NCBI GenBank assembly: GCA_036677445.1
Contig: JAVBWI010000006.1
Span: 248,001 to 312,000 of the forward strand
Length of the DNA stretch: 64,000 bases
Reading direction: 5' to 3'
Source of the DNA: JAVBWI01 sp036677445
GTDB lineage: Bacteria; Bacillota; Clostridia; Christensenellales; CAG-138
The notes under the pieces are model-generated. The model did not search any database. It saw nothing but the letters and a program-made list of their open reading frames with translations, and was not told the origin of the DNA. Made by a program: the position numbers and the translations under genes. Position 1 is the stretch's first letter, and each line of letters opens with the position of its first letter. Below, piece by piece: positions 8,794 through 17,704 of the stretch.

Positions 8794-9516
8794 TTATTCT
8801 TCTTCGGCAGATTCCGTATCGTCGTTCATCTGCTCGCCTTGATGCCCCTCGAGCACCGCGTCGGCGACCTTGGAGGCGATCAGCTTGACGGCGCGGATGG
8901 CATCGTCATTGCCGGGGATCACATAATCCGCTTCATCGGGGTCGCAGTTGGTATCGACGATAGCAACGATGGGAATCCCCAGCGTGCGCGCTTCCATCAC
9001 CGCGATGTGTTCCTTGCGCGGATCGACCACGAACAATGCGCCGGGCAACTTCTTCATTTCCTTAATGCCGCCAAGGTTCTTTTCCAGCTTTTCCTTTTCG
9101 GCCATGAGCTTGATGACTTCCTTCTTGGGAAGCAGTTCGAACTGGCCGGTGGCTTCCATCTGCTCGATCTTGCGCAGCTTGCCGATACGGCCCTGGATGG
9201 TCTTGAAGTTGGTGAGCATGCCGCCCAGCCAGCGCTGGTTGACAAAGAACATTTCGCAGCGCTTGGCTTCCTGTTCGATGGATTCCTGCGCCTGCTTTTT
9301 TGTACCTACAAACAACACGCTCTCGCCGTTCTGGGCAAGATCGCGAACGAAATAATAGGCTTCCTCGATTTTTTTGACGGTCTTCTGCAGGTCGATGATG
9401 TAGATGCCGTTGCGCTCGGTGAAGATGTATTCCTTCATTTTGGGGTTCCAACGGCGGGTCTGGTGGCCGAAATGTACACCGGCCTCCAACAGTTGTTTCA
9501 TGGAAATGACAGACAT
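8794..9516 (-). CDS. rpsB: Ribosomal protein S2
   Basis: Small-subunit protein bound near the S1 site. The N-terminal MKQLLEAGVHFGHQTRRWNPKM and the central LFVGTKKQAQESIEQEA are diagnostic; length 240 residues with an acidic C-terminal tail (DDTESAEEE). The start ATG has GGAGG eight bases upstream. It opens the rpsB-tsf-pyrH-frr block and is preceded by a strong promoter and a structured leader. Confidence 0.98.
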   Translation of the reverse strand: MSVISMKQLLEAGVHFGHQTRRWNPKMKEYIFTERNGIYIIDLQKTVKKIEEAYYFVRDLAQNGESVLFVGTKKQAQESIEQEAKRCEMFFVNQRWLGGMLTNFKTIQGRIGKLRKIEQMEATGQFELLPKKEVIKLMAEKEKLEKNLGGIKEMKKLPGALFVVDPRKEHIAVMEARTLGIPIVAIVDTNCDPDEADYVIPGNDDAIRAVKLIASKVADAVLEGHQGEQMNDDTESAEEE

Positions 9517-9647
9517 AATAAACCTCCTTCGTTTTTTCCTCCCCCTGCGTCAGCTTTAGAGGCAACCCCTACGGGGCACGAGCCTCAAAATCGGCAAGGG
9601 TGCGTCATACCTTGAGCATTATAGCACAGGGAATTTAGATAATGCAA
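9517..9647 (-). promoter_or_regulatory. rpsB promoter and leader
   Basis: Minus-strand TTGCAT (9642-9647) and perfect TATAAT (9618-9623) with an 18-base spacer. The roughly 95-base leader contains a GAGGC...GCCTC stem enclosing CCCC-GTA-GGGG, which could be the S2-responsive leader structure; that role is inferred from position only. Confidence 0.7.
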
Positions 9648-9684
9648 GTGGTATTGCGGGTTTTGGAGGGCCTGTCCTGCACGA

Positions 9685-10698
9685 TCAGTAATAGTAATTG
9701 TTCCCGCCGATTTTTTTGTAAAACTTACGGGAGGATGACCAGTATTCGCCCGCGCTTGCGGAACGGAAATACATCACGCCCGCGGGTATGGTGCGGTTGC
9801 CGCCGTTAAATACGCTTTCTGCCGCCGCAAGCGCCGCGCTGCTTGGTTCAAGGCCTTCAAAGCTGCTGTATGAAACCACGGAGAACTGGCCGCTGCGATA
9901 TACTTCCCGTTCCACCGAACCGCCGAACTTGCTTGAGTTACAGCGGTTGTAGAGTACGCTTGCCATGGCAAGGAAGCTTTCTTCCGACTGGGTTTTGCCC
10001 TCGGCGTAAATCAGCTTGGCGGCAAGGTAAATATCGTTGTTGGAATAATCCCCCTCTCCCCCATGCTCAATCTCCGGTTCCGGCGTGGGCTTGGCGGTGG
10101 GCTTGGCGGTGGGCTTGGCGGTAGGCTTGGCGGTTGCCTTTGCCGTGGGCTTGGGCGTCGGGGTGGGCGTGGGAATAGCGCCTACGCCCACAAATTCCTT
10201 AAGCATAAAGCCGGTATTGCCGCCAGCCTCAATACGATACCATTCCTCGGTTTTTCCCGTAATGGCCACGACGGTATGATAGTTGACTTCACCAATGATA
10301 TGGTATTGAGTACCCGGACCTTCCCGCATATTCACATTGTGACCCTTCACGTAACCCTTTTCATCGTTCACCTTCGTCAGATCATACTCCGGCGCGGGCT
10401 TTGCTGTAGGGTCTGCGGTGGGCTTTGCTGTAGGTTCCGCGGTGGATTGCGCGCCCGGTTCCCGGGTTGCTGCAGGCGGATTGCCCGGCTGCGGCGTCAT
10501 GCCCGGCGCGGGCGAAGGGTGCGCCGCCAGCAGCAACGCCGAAGGCGTATGTGCAGGCAGCACACTGGCGGCCGGAAAATCCAGCACCTCATCTTCGGTT
10601 TCTTCTATTGGCGCATCCACGCTCTCCGCTTCTACGGCGCATCCCGCCGAAAACAGCAGCAGCAGGCAGAGCACGCATGCCACCCAACGTTTACACAT
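9685..10698 (-). CDS. Lipoprotein with SH3 domain and SleB-like cell-wall hydrolase domain
   Basis: A 337-residue exported protein. Residues 1-20 form a lipoprotein signal ending in the lipobox SAGC. Two threonine/proline-rich linkers with TAKP repeats (about 85-105 and 175-205) flank a bacterial SH3 domain (GHNVNMREGPGTQYHIIGEV through WYRIEAGGNTGFM). The C-terminal domain, from NDIYLAAKLIYAEG to PAGVMYFRSA, matches the Hydrolase_2 fold of SleB/CwlJ, the spore-cortex lytic enzymes. The catalytic Glu of that family would be the one in IYAEG. It probably trims peptidoglycan at the membrane surface; a role in germination is possible but not shown. Confidence 0.85.
   Translation of the reverse strand: MCKRWVACVLCLLLLFSAGCAVEAESVDAPIEETEDEVLDFPAASVLPAHTPSALLLAAHPSPAPGMTPQPGNPPAATREPGAQSTAEPTAKPTADPTAKPAPEYDLTKVNDEKGYVKGHNVNMREGPGTQYHIIGEVNYHTVVAITGKTEEWYRIEAGGNTGFMLKEFVGVGAIPTPTPTPKPTAKATAKPTAKPTAKPTAKPTPEPEIEHGGEGDYSNNDIYLAAKLIYAEGKTQSEESFLAMASVLYNRCNSSKFGGSVEREVYRSGQFSVVSYSSFEGLEPSSAALAAAESVFNGGNRTIPAGVMYFRSASAGEYWSSSRKFYKKIGGNNYYY
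10086..10152. repeat. 12-base tandem repeat coding for TAKP units
   Basis: About five tandem copies of a 12-mer (GGCTTGGCGGTG-like on the plus strand) encode the repeated TAKP linker of the lipoprotein. Copy number is likely to vary between strains. Confidence 0.8.
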
Positions 10699-10753
10699 CG
10701 TTCCTCCGGATTACGGGCGGAGAACCGCCCGGTCTTTTGTTATAGTATATACA

Positions 10754-12136
10754 TTACAGTATATATTTGTGCAAATCTTCCTCCACATACGCATTTGACA
10801 TACGTTCCTTCACATATGCGCCGTCGATCTTCAATTCCACATCCGGATAATCCCCGCCTGCATTAAAAGAAATATCCTCCAGCAGCGTTTCCATAATGGT
10901 GTGGAGCCTGCGCGCGCCGATGTTCTCGCTGCTTTCATTGGCGATATAAGCGTATTTGGCGATGGCTTCGATCGCGTCGTCCTCATAGCGGAGCATCACA
11001 TGGTCGGCTTCCAAGAGCGCCGCGTACTGCTTGGTAATGGCGTTCTCGGGCTGGATGAGGATACGCTTATAATCCCCCTGCGTGAGCGCGTCAAGTTCCA
11101 CACGGATAGGGAAGCGTCCCTGCAGCTCGGGTATAAGATCCGTTACCTTGGCGACATGGAACGCGCCAGCCGCGATAAAGAGCATGTAATCCGTTTTGAC
11201 CGGCCCATATTTGGTGTTTACAGTGGAACCCTCCACGATGGGCAGTATGTCGCGCTGCACACCCTCGCGGGAAACATCCGGCCCGCCGGATGCCGCGCGT
11301 GCGCCCGCAATCTTGTCTATCTCGTCGATGAAAATGATGCCGTCCTGTTCGGCCTTTTCCACGGCCTCACGGATGACCTCGTCCATATCGATCAGCTTGT
11401 CGGATTCCTCCTGCACCAGTATCCGACGCGCCTCCTTGACGGGCACCTTGCGCCGCTTCTTTTTGCTGGGCAAAATGCTGCCCAGCATATCGTTGAGATT
11501 GATGTCGATGCCCATGGCGATCATGGTGTCGCTGCCGGGGGACTTTTCTTCGACCTCGATCTCGAGTATTTCCTCTTCCAGCCTTCCTGCCCTTAGCTGG
11601 GCAAGCACCGTTTCCCGCCGACTGAAGCGCGTGCGTTTTTCTTCTTCAGACATTTGCGGTTCCTGCGGCTGCTGGCCTGCGCCCAAAAGCATTTGGAGCG
11701 GGTTCATGGGCGCCGTCTCACTTTTGCGCATAGGTACGAGCAGATCGGCAAGCCGCTGCTCGGCCGCCGCTTCCGCCATCATCCGTACGGCTTCCATCCG
11801 GTTCGCCTTGACCAGGCGGATGGAAGCCTCCACAAGATCACGAACCATCGAATCGACGTCACGGCCGACATAGCCTACTTCCGTGAATTTGGTCGCCTCC
11901 ACTTTAACGAGCGGCGCATCCACGAGTTTCGCGAGACGCCTTGCGATCTCTGTCTTACCCACGCCGGTGGGGCCCATCATAATGATGTTTTTGGGCGTGA
12001 TCTCTTCACGCAGCTCGGGGGAAAGCTGGCTGCGGCGATAGCGGTTGCGAAGGGCGATGGCGACCGCGCGTTTTGCCTTATCCTGCCCGACGATGTATTT
12101 ATCCAGTGCGTCGACAATCTGTCTTGGCGTGAGCAT
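10754..12136 (-). CDS. hslU: HslU ATPase subunit of the HslUV protease
   Basis: AAA+ unfoldase that feeds substrates to HslV in the cytoplasm. The start is ATG 12136 (MLTPRQIVDALDKYIVGQ) with ACCTCC complement ten bases upstream; the open frame beyond it is not coding. Walker A GPTGVGKTE, the long I-domain insertion (about residues 115-240), Walker B IIFIDEIDKI and the C-terminal LHKYIL tail that docks into HslV are all present. Length is 460 residues. It is four bases after hslV. Confidence 0.97.
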   Translation of the reverse strand: MLTPRQIVDALDKYIVGQDKAKRAVAIALRNRYRRSQLSPELREEITPKNIIMMGPTGVGKTEIARRLAKLVDAPLVKVEATKFTEVGYVGRDVDSMVRDLVEASIRLVKANRMEAVRMMAEAAAEQRLADLLVPMRKSETAPMNPLQMLLGAGQQPQEPQMSEEEKRTRFSRRETVLAQLRAGRLEEEILEIEVEEKSPGSDTMIAMGIDINLNDMLGSILPSKKKRRKVPVKEARRILVQEESDKLIDMDEVIREAVEKAEQDGIIFIDEIDKIAGARAASGGPDVSREGVQRDILPIVEGSTVNTKYGPVKTDYMLFIAAGAFHVAKVTDLIPELQGRFPIRVELDALTQGDYKRILIQPENAITKQYAALLEADHVMLRYEDDAIEAIAKYAYIANESSENIGARRLHTIMETLLEDISFNAGGDYPDVELKIDGAYVKERMSNAYVEEDLHKYIL

Positions 12137-12140
12137 GTAT

Positions 12141-12674
12141 TCAGACCTCCTCCACCACGATGTTGCCATTGGTGAACACGCATATCTCACCGGCGATGCG
12201 CAGCGCACGCTCGGCAATCTCGCGTGCGGGCATATCGGTGTTTTCTTTGAGCGCCTTGGCCGCGGCAAGCGCGTACATGCCGCCGGAGCCGATGGCCGCA
12301 ATGCCGTCATCCGGATCGATGACTTCGCCGGTGCCGGATATGATTAAGAGCTCTTCCTTATTCGCGACGATGAGCAGTGCTTCGAGCTGGCGCAGCGCCT
12401 TATCGCTGCGCCATTCCTGCGCAAGGGAGACCGCCGCGCGCGTGAGGCCGCCGCCATACTGTTCAAGCTTCGATTCAAAGCGTTCGCACAACGAGAACGC
12501 GTCCGCAACGGAGCCAGCGAAGCCGGCCACGACCTTATTGTGGTACAGCCGCCGTACCTTTTTCGCCGTATGCTTCATAATAGTCGTCTTTCCCAACGTT
12601 ACCTGTCCATCGCCCGCAACGGCGCATATACCGTCGCGCTTGACGGCAATGATGGTGGTTCCCTGCAGTTCCAT
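12141..12674 (-). CDS. hslV: HslV (ClpQ) peptidase subunit
   Basis: Threonine peptidase forming the double hexameric chamber of HslUV. The N-terminus reads MELQGTTIIAVKRDG, so the catalytic Thr would be exposed after removal of a five-residue propeptide. The AGFAGSVADAFSLCERFE and EALLIVANKEE blocks are typical. Length 177. In Bacillus a xerC-like gene (codV) lies between trmFO and hslV; it is absent here. Confidence 0.96.
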   Translation of the reverse strand: MELQGTTIIAVKRDGICAVAGDGQVTLGKTTIMKHTAKKVRRLYHNKVVAGFAGSVADAFSLCERFESKLEQYGGGLTRAAVSLAQEWRSDKALRQLEALLIVANKEELLIISGTGEVIDPDDGIAAIGSGGMYALAAAKALKENTDMPAREIAERALRIAGEICVFTNGNIVVEEV

Positions 12675-12784
12675 GGCTGCTTCTTCCTTTCGGCCTGTTA
12701 CAAGGCACGCATTAAATTGATACTTCCCCGATTGACTATTATGATACCATATCTTGTCTCACAGATGGCTGTGGCTCCAGTTAC

Positions 12785-14092
12785 TTAACAATTCGTTTTC
12801 AAATCCTCCACGATTGCAAGCGCGCGCTGTGCCATCAGCTCATAACGCTGCTGCTTGCCGCGCGGGGCGTTTTCCACCGGCTCCATAATACCGTAGGTGA
12901 TGTTCATAGGCTGAAAATCGCCGCCGATGTATTCCGAAACATAATGCGCAAGCGCGCCTGTCGCAGTCTTCCTTGTAAAATCCAGCGCAGGCTTATTCAT
13001 AAGCAGGCGCACGAGATTGATGCCCGCAACGAGCCCGCTGGCGGCGGATTCCACATACCCTTCCACGCCCGTCATCTGCCCCGCAAAAAACACGCCGGGA
13101 CGCCGCTTCATTTGATAATCCCATCCAAGCAGCTGCGGGGAGCGCAGGAACGTGTTGCGATGCATGACGCCATAGCGTACAAACTCCGCATTCTGCAGTC
13201 CGGGAATCATGCGGAACACGCGCCGCTGCTCCGGGAAAGTGAGGTTTGTCTGGAAGCCCACCATATTGTACAGCGTGGCAGCCGCGTCGTCCTGCCTAAG
13301 CTGCACCACGGCATACGGCTTTTTCCCCTCGCTACGCGGATCGATCAGTCCGACGGGCTTTAGCGGACCAAACGCCAGCGTTTTTTCGCCGCGTTTTGCC
13401 ATGACCTCCACCGGCATGCAGCCTTCGAATACACGCGGGGTCTCGAAAGCATGCAGAGGTACGGTCTCCGCCTCGATCAGCGCATGGTAGAATTTATAAT
13501 ATTCCTCCCGCGTCATGGGGCAGTTCAAATAATCGTCGCCCCGCTCATACCGCGATGCGCGGAACACGATATCCATATCCAGTGATTCCGCGTTCACCAC
13601 AGGCGCCGCCGCATCATAGAAATGCAGGCTTTCCCCTGCCGCTTCCTCAATGGCGGAAAAAAGAGGCCCCGCGGTCAGCGGGCCGGTTGCTATGATCGCG
13701 GGCGGCGCGGGAAACTCCCGCACCTCACCGGAAACCACTTGTATATTGGGATGGTTTGTGATGATCTTTGTTATCAGCCGTGAGAAGCCCTCGCGGTCCA
13801 CGGCCAGCGCGCCGCCAGCGGGTACGCGCGTTTGATCCGCCGCATACAGTATCAGCGATGAAAGCCGCCGTAATTCTTCTTTTAAAAGGCCTACCGCGTT
13901 TATAAGCCGGTCGGAGCGCAACGAATTGGAACACACCAGCTCCGCAAAATCGTCGCTGCTGTGCGCAGGCGTACGAAGGCCGGGTTTCATTTCATAGAGG
14001 CGTACGGATATGCCGTGCTGCGCAAGTTGATAGGCGGCCTCGCAACCGGCAAGACCAGCGCCGATCACCGATGCACATTGCTCACTCGGCAT
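12785..14092 (-). CDS. trmFO: Methylenetetrahydrofolate-tRNA-(uracil-5-)-methyltransferase TrmFO
   Basis: FAD and folate dependent enzyme that makes m5U54 in the tRNA T-loop. The FAD-binding VIGAGLAGCEAAYQL lies at residues 9-23, followed by AELVCSNSLRSD, and the C-terminal part has GQMTGVEGYVESAASGL. Length 435. Its start overlaps the end of topA by 11 bases, indicating tight coupling in the comM-dprA-topA-trmFO operon. Confidence 0.97.
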   Translation of the reverse strand: MPSEQCASVIGAGLAGCEAAYQLAQHGISVRLYEMKPGLRTPAHSSDDFAELVCSNSLRSDRLINAVGLLKEELRRLSSLILYAADQTRVPAGGALAVDREGFSRLITKIITNHPNIQVVSGEVREFPAPPAIIATGPLTAGPLFSAIEEAAGESLHFYDAAAPVVNAESLDMDIVFRASRYERGDDYLNCPMTREEYYKFYHALIEAETVPLHAFETPRVFEGCMPVEVMAKRGEKTLAFGPLKPVGLIDPRSEGKKPYAVVQLRQDDAAATLYNMVGFQTNLTFPEQRRVFRMIPGLQNAEFVRYGVMHRNTFLRSPQLLGWDYQMKRRPGVFFAGQMTGVEGYVESAASGLVAGINLVRLLMNKPALDFTRKTATGALAHYVSEYIGGDFQPMNITYGIMEPVENAPRGKQQRYELMAQRALAIVEDLKTNC

Positions 14093-16181
14093 CCTCTTTT
14101 TCCTTTCTGGTACGAAGAATATGCCCGCAGTCCTTGTTGGTGCAGATTACATAACTGCCCTTTTGACCCATTTTCTGTACCATCATGGAATTGCATTTGG
14201 GGCAGCGCTCCTGCACGGGTTTATCCCAGGATACAAAGCTGCAGTTGGGATAATTTTCGCAGCCGTAAAACGCTTTGCCGCGCTTGGATTTGCGTTTGAT
14301 AAGCGAACCGCCGCACGTCGGGCAGGCGACGTCGATCTTTTCGAGTATGGGCTTGGTATTGCGGCAATTGGGGAAATTCGGGCAAGCGAGAAATTTGCCG
14401 AAGCGGCCCATTTTATAAACCATCATTGCCCCGCACTTTTCGCAGGGAATATCGGACACTTCATCGGGTATGACAACCTTTTCGATATTGGCCGAGGCCG
14501 CTTCCACGGTCTGCTCGAAGGGGGCGTAAAACTCCCGCAGCACATGTTCCCCCTGCGTTTTGCCTTCTTCCACGTGGTCGAGCTTTTCTTCCATATCCGC
14601 CGTAAAGGCGACGTCCACGATATTCTGGAAATTTTCCTTCATCAGCTGCGTCACGACAAAGCCCAGCTCCGTAGGTATGAGCTGCTTCTTTTCTCGGCAG
14701 ACATAGCCGCGGTCGATGATAGTGGAGATCGTCGGCGAATAGGTGCTGGGGCGGCCGATGCCTTTTTCTTCGAGAATACGCACCAGCGAAGCTTCCGTGT
14801 ACCGCGGCGGCGGCTGGGTAAAGCGCTGGTCGCAATCCACCTTTTTCAATGTGAAAGCATCCCCCACCTCGATAACGGGCAGTACGACTTCCTTCTCCTG
14901 CGCTTCGTCGCGGCTTTCGGTATATACGGCGGTAAAGCCGTCAAAGAGCGTACGTACGCCTGTGGCGCGGAACGTGCATCCGTTCGCGTCTATGGTGATG
15001 GTGTTGGTTTCATAGCGCGCCTCGGCCATTTGGCTGGCAAGAAAGCGCTCATAAATCAGCTTATACAGCTTGAATTGGTCGTTTGACAGCGAGCCCTTCA
15101 CACTGGCGGGCGTGTTGGAAACCGAAGTGGGGCGTATCGCCTCGTGCGCATCCTGCGCGCCGGCGCGGCCTTTGTATAGGTTGGGTTTTTCCGGCACATA
15201 CTGGACGCCGTACTGGGTTTCGATATATGCTTTTGCCTGCGCCTGCGCTTCCTGCGCAATGCGCACGGAGTCCGTACGGATATACGTGACAAGGCCGGTC
15301 GGGCCCTTTCCTTCCAGTTCCACGCCTTCGTAGAGCTGCTGCGCCACCAGCATGGTACGTTTTGTGGTAAAGCCCAGCTTGCGCGATGCATCCTGCTGTA
15401 AGCTGCTGGTCGTAAAGGGGGCCGCCGGATGGCGGGTTTTCTGGCCGACCTTTACATCCGTTGCGGTAAACAGGGTGCCTTCGATGCGCCTTAGTATTGC
15501 GTCTGCGGCCTCTTTATTCGGAATATCCGACTTTTTGCCGTCATAGCCGTAAAACTTAGCCTCGAATGTTTTACGCGCACGCTTTTCGTTGAGCTGTACG
15601 TCAATCGTCCAGTATTCCTCCGGCACGAAATCCGTAATTTCCTGCTCGCGGTCGCATATGATGCGGGTCGCCACCGACTGCACGCGCCCGGCGGAAAGCC
15701 CTTTTCGCACCTTCGCCCAAAGTATGGGGCTGATTTTGTAGCCCACCAAGCGGTCGAGTATGCGGCGCGCCTGCTGCGCATCCACCAGTCGCATATCTAT
15801 GGCGCGCACGCCTTTGATGGAATTCTTCACCGCTGTAGAGGTGATTTCATTGAATACGATGCGGCACTTGGAGTTTTCATCCAGACGCAGTATCTGCGCG
15901 AGATGCCAGGAGATCGCCTCGCCTTCCCGGTCAGGGTCGGTCGCGAGGTAGACCTTTTCCGCGTTCTTGGCTTCCCTGCGTATGCGTTCAAGCACTTCGC
16001 CCCTGCCGCGCAATGTGATATATTTCGGCGCAAAATTATGATCGACATCCACCCCCAGCTGGCTCTTGGGCAGATCCCGCACATGGCCGTTGGAAGCGAT
16101 CACTTTATAATTCTTTCCTAAAAACTTTGCAATGGTTTTCGCCTTTGCCGGCGACTCTACGATGACCAGCGTATCCGTCAT
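14082..16181 (-). CDS. topA: DNA topoisomerase I
   Basis: Type IA enzyme that relaxes negative supercoils. The Toprim domain opens with TLVIVESPAKAKTIAKFLG; the catalytic tyrosine lies in TYIRTDSVRIA near residue 300. Three C-terminal zinc ribbons are visible: CEKCGAMM...CPNFPNC, CPTCGGSL...CENYPNC and CPKCNSMM...CTNKDC. Length 699. The gene lies 28 bases after dprA. All key residues are present. Confidence 0.98.
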   Translation of the reverse strand: MTDTLVIVESPAKAKTIAKFLGKNYKVIASNGHVRDLPKSQLGVDVDHNFAPKYITLRGRGEVLERIRREAKNAEKVYLATDPDREGEAISWHLAQILRLDENSKCRIVFNEITSTAVKNSIKGVRAIDMRLVDAQQARRILDRLVGYKISPILWAKVRKGLSAGRVQSVATRIICDREQEITDFVPEEYWTIDVQLNEKRARKTFEAKFYGYDGKKSDIPNKEAADAILRRIEGTLFTATDVKVGQKTRHPAAPFTTSSLQQDASRKLGFTTKRTMLVAQQLYEGVELEGKGPTGLVTYIRTDSVRIAQEAQAQAKAYIETQYGVQYVPEKPNLYKGRAGAQDAHEAIRPTSVSNTPASVKGSLSNDQFKLYKLIYERFLASQMAEARYETNTITIDANGCTFRATGVRTLFDGFTAVYTESRDEAQEKEVVLPVIEVGDAFTLKKVDCDQRFTQPPPRYTEASLVRILEEKGIGRPSTYSPTISTIIDRGYVCREKKQLIPTELGFVVTQLMKENFQNIVDVAFTADMEEKLDHVEEGKTQGEHVLREFYAPFEQTVEAASANIEKVVIPDEVSDIPCEKCGAMMVYKMGRFGKFLACPNFPNCRNTKPILEKIDVACPTCGGSLIKRKSKRGKAFYGCENYPNCSFVSWDKPVQERCPKCNSMMVQKMGQKGSYVICTNKDCGHILRTRKEKEDAE

Positions 16182-16209
16182 CCATTATCCTCCACGCCGG
16201 GCAAATGTT

Positions 16210-17319
16210 TCAAAGCCCGAAGACCCTGCCCGGTAACTGCTTAATTATTCCCGAAAACTGTAAGGATGTCAAGGTTGAATTTACCTCTGCGATAGACAGC
16301 GACAGGTTTTCGCACAATTCGTCGGCACTCTTCTCCCCCGTACGAAGCTGCCCGACAATTTGCCGCTGCAAAGGCGTAAGGCCGGCACAATCGGGCGGCT
16401 CGGCAGGTTTTATAACGCCGCTCGCCATACCGTATTCGCATAGTACGTCCGCCGCGCAGAAAATCGGCTTGGCTTCGCCGCGCTGAATCATGCCGTTGGG
16501 GCCGACACTGCTTTCATCCGTTATTCTGCCCGGTACCGCAAATACATCCCTGTTTTGATCCAGCGCATGGTTGGCCGTAATAGTCGTGCCGCTGCGGCTG
16601 GCGGCTTCCACCACCACTACGCCGCGGGACAGGCCGCTAATCACCCTGTTGCGTATGGGGAAGTTCTCACGGTGCGGCTTTGTGCCGGGCAGGAACTCGG
16701 AAACTATCGCGCCGCGCTCTATGATCTGGTAATATAGCCTCGCGTTGGCGCTTGGATAAATCACATCGATGCCGGAGCCAAGTACCGCCACGGTGGGGCA
16801 GTTCGACGCTTCACAGCGTAGCGCGCCCACCGCCGCGCAGCCGTCTATGCCCGCCGCCATGCCGGAAACCACCGTCGCGCCGCTTTGCGCCAGTTCAAAA
16901 CCCAAATGCGCCGCCACCGCCTCGCCGTAGGGCGTGCTTTTGCGCATACCCACGATGGCAATAGTAAGCTTAGGGTTAGCTTCGAGCCTGCCTTTTACAT
17001 ACAGCAGGGCGGGCGGATGCTGAATCTCCTTTAAAAGCGCCGGATACCGCTCGCTGAACAGCGGCAATATATCCACTCCATTGTCGCTGAGCCAGCGCAC
17101 ACGTTCCTCGATATTCTTTTCATTGGCGGCATCGCAGAGACGTGCGGCAAACGTTTGCCCCCACTGCGCGAAGGCGGAAAGGGTGCGCTTCCCCGCAAGC
17201 TCGTAGAGTTCCGTTATATCGGGATATTTCGAAAGAATTTGTTCGAACAGCAGCACATGCGGGCCCGTTACGCTGTTGAGCCACAGCCAGAGCGTTTCTT
17301 CCCTTGAAAAATCGCGCAT
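16210..17319 (-). CDS. dprA: DNA processing protein DprA (Smf)
   Basis: Binds incoming single-stranded DNA during transformation and loads RecA. The start is ATG 17319 with GGAGGA immediately upstream; only one base separates it from the comM stop codon. The N-terminal SAM-like region is followed by a Rossmann domain with TIAIVGMRKSTPYG, SGMAAGIDGCAA, AVLGSGIDVIYPSAN and FAVPGRI, and a C-terminal winged helix. Length 369. In this lysogen its upstream partner comM is broken by the prophage, so transcription must come from inside the prophage or a local promoter. Confidence 0.97.
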   Translation of the reverse strand: MRDFSREETLWLWLNSVTGPHVLLFEQILSKYPDITELYELAGKRTLSAFAQWGQTFAARLCDAANEKNIEERVRWLSDNGVDILPLFSERYPALLKEIQHPPALLYVKGRLEANPKLTIAIVGMRKSTPYGEAVAAHLGFELAQSGATVVSGMAAGIDGCAAVGALRCEASNCPTVAVLGSGIDVIYPSANARLYYQIIERGAIVSEFLPGTKPHRENFPIRNRVISGLSRGVVVVEAASRSGTTITANHALDQNRDVFAVPGRITDESSVGPNGMIQRGEAKPIFCAADVLCEYGMASGVIKPAEPPDCAGLTPLQRQIVGQLRTGEKSADELCENLSLSIAEVNSTLTSLQFSGIIKQLPGRVFGL

Positions 17320-17320
17320 A

Positions 17321-17704
17321 TTATCCTCCCCAACACTTGGAATCGAGGCTCCTGTATTGAATGGCTTCCGCGATGTGCGCGCTCCGAATGTCCGCTTCAC
17401 CCTCCAGATCCGCGATGGTGCGCGCAACCTTCAGTATACGGTTATAGGCGCGCGCGCTTAAATGCAGCGTGGAAAACGCCTGCTTGAGCATTGTTTCCGA
17501 AGGCGTGTCCAGCGCGCAACAGGTTTTGATCAGGCCGTTTGGCAGCTGCGCGTTAAAATAGATTCCTTTTTCACGATACCTTTCCCGCTGAATTTGCCGC
17601 GCACGGTTGACCCTCGCGCGAATATCCGCCGACGGCTCGCCGACCGCCTTGCTGGCGATATCCGTATAGCCGACCTCTGTCATTTCGATTTGGATATCGA
17701 TGCG
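17321..17704 (-). pseudogene. comM: comM (YifB) 3' fragment, separated by prophage insertion
   Basis: The last 127 codons of the Mg-chelatase-like AAA+ helicase ComM. Reading from the junction it gives RIDIQIEMTEVGY and then the complete C-terminal domain (RARQIQRERY ... LSARAYNRILKVARTIADLEG ... HIAEAIQYR). It joins in frame to the 5' part at 51,869. ATG 17683 in this fragment overlaps the integrase stop codon as ATGA, so a 120-residue C-terminal fragment could be translated by coupling in the lysogen. The gene is whole again only after excision. Confidence 0.95.

Noticed and set aside
10086..10440. Possible CRISPR-like array
   Set aside because: Repeats are 12 bases, contiguous and in frame, coding for TAKP linkers; there are no spacers.
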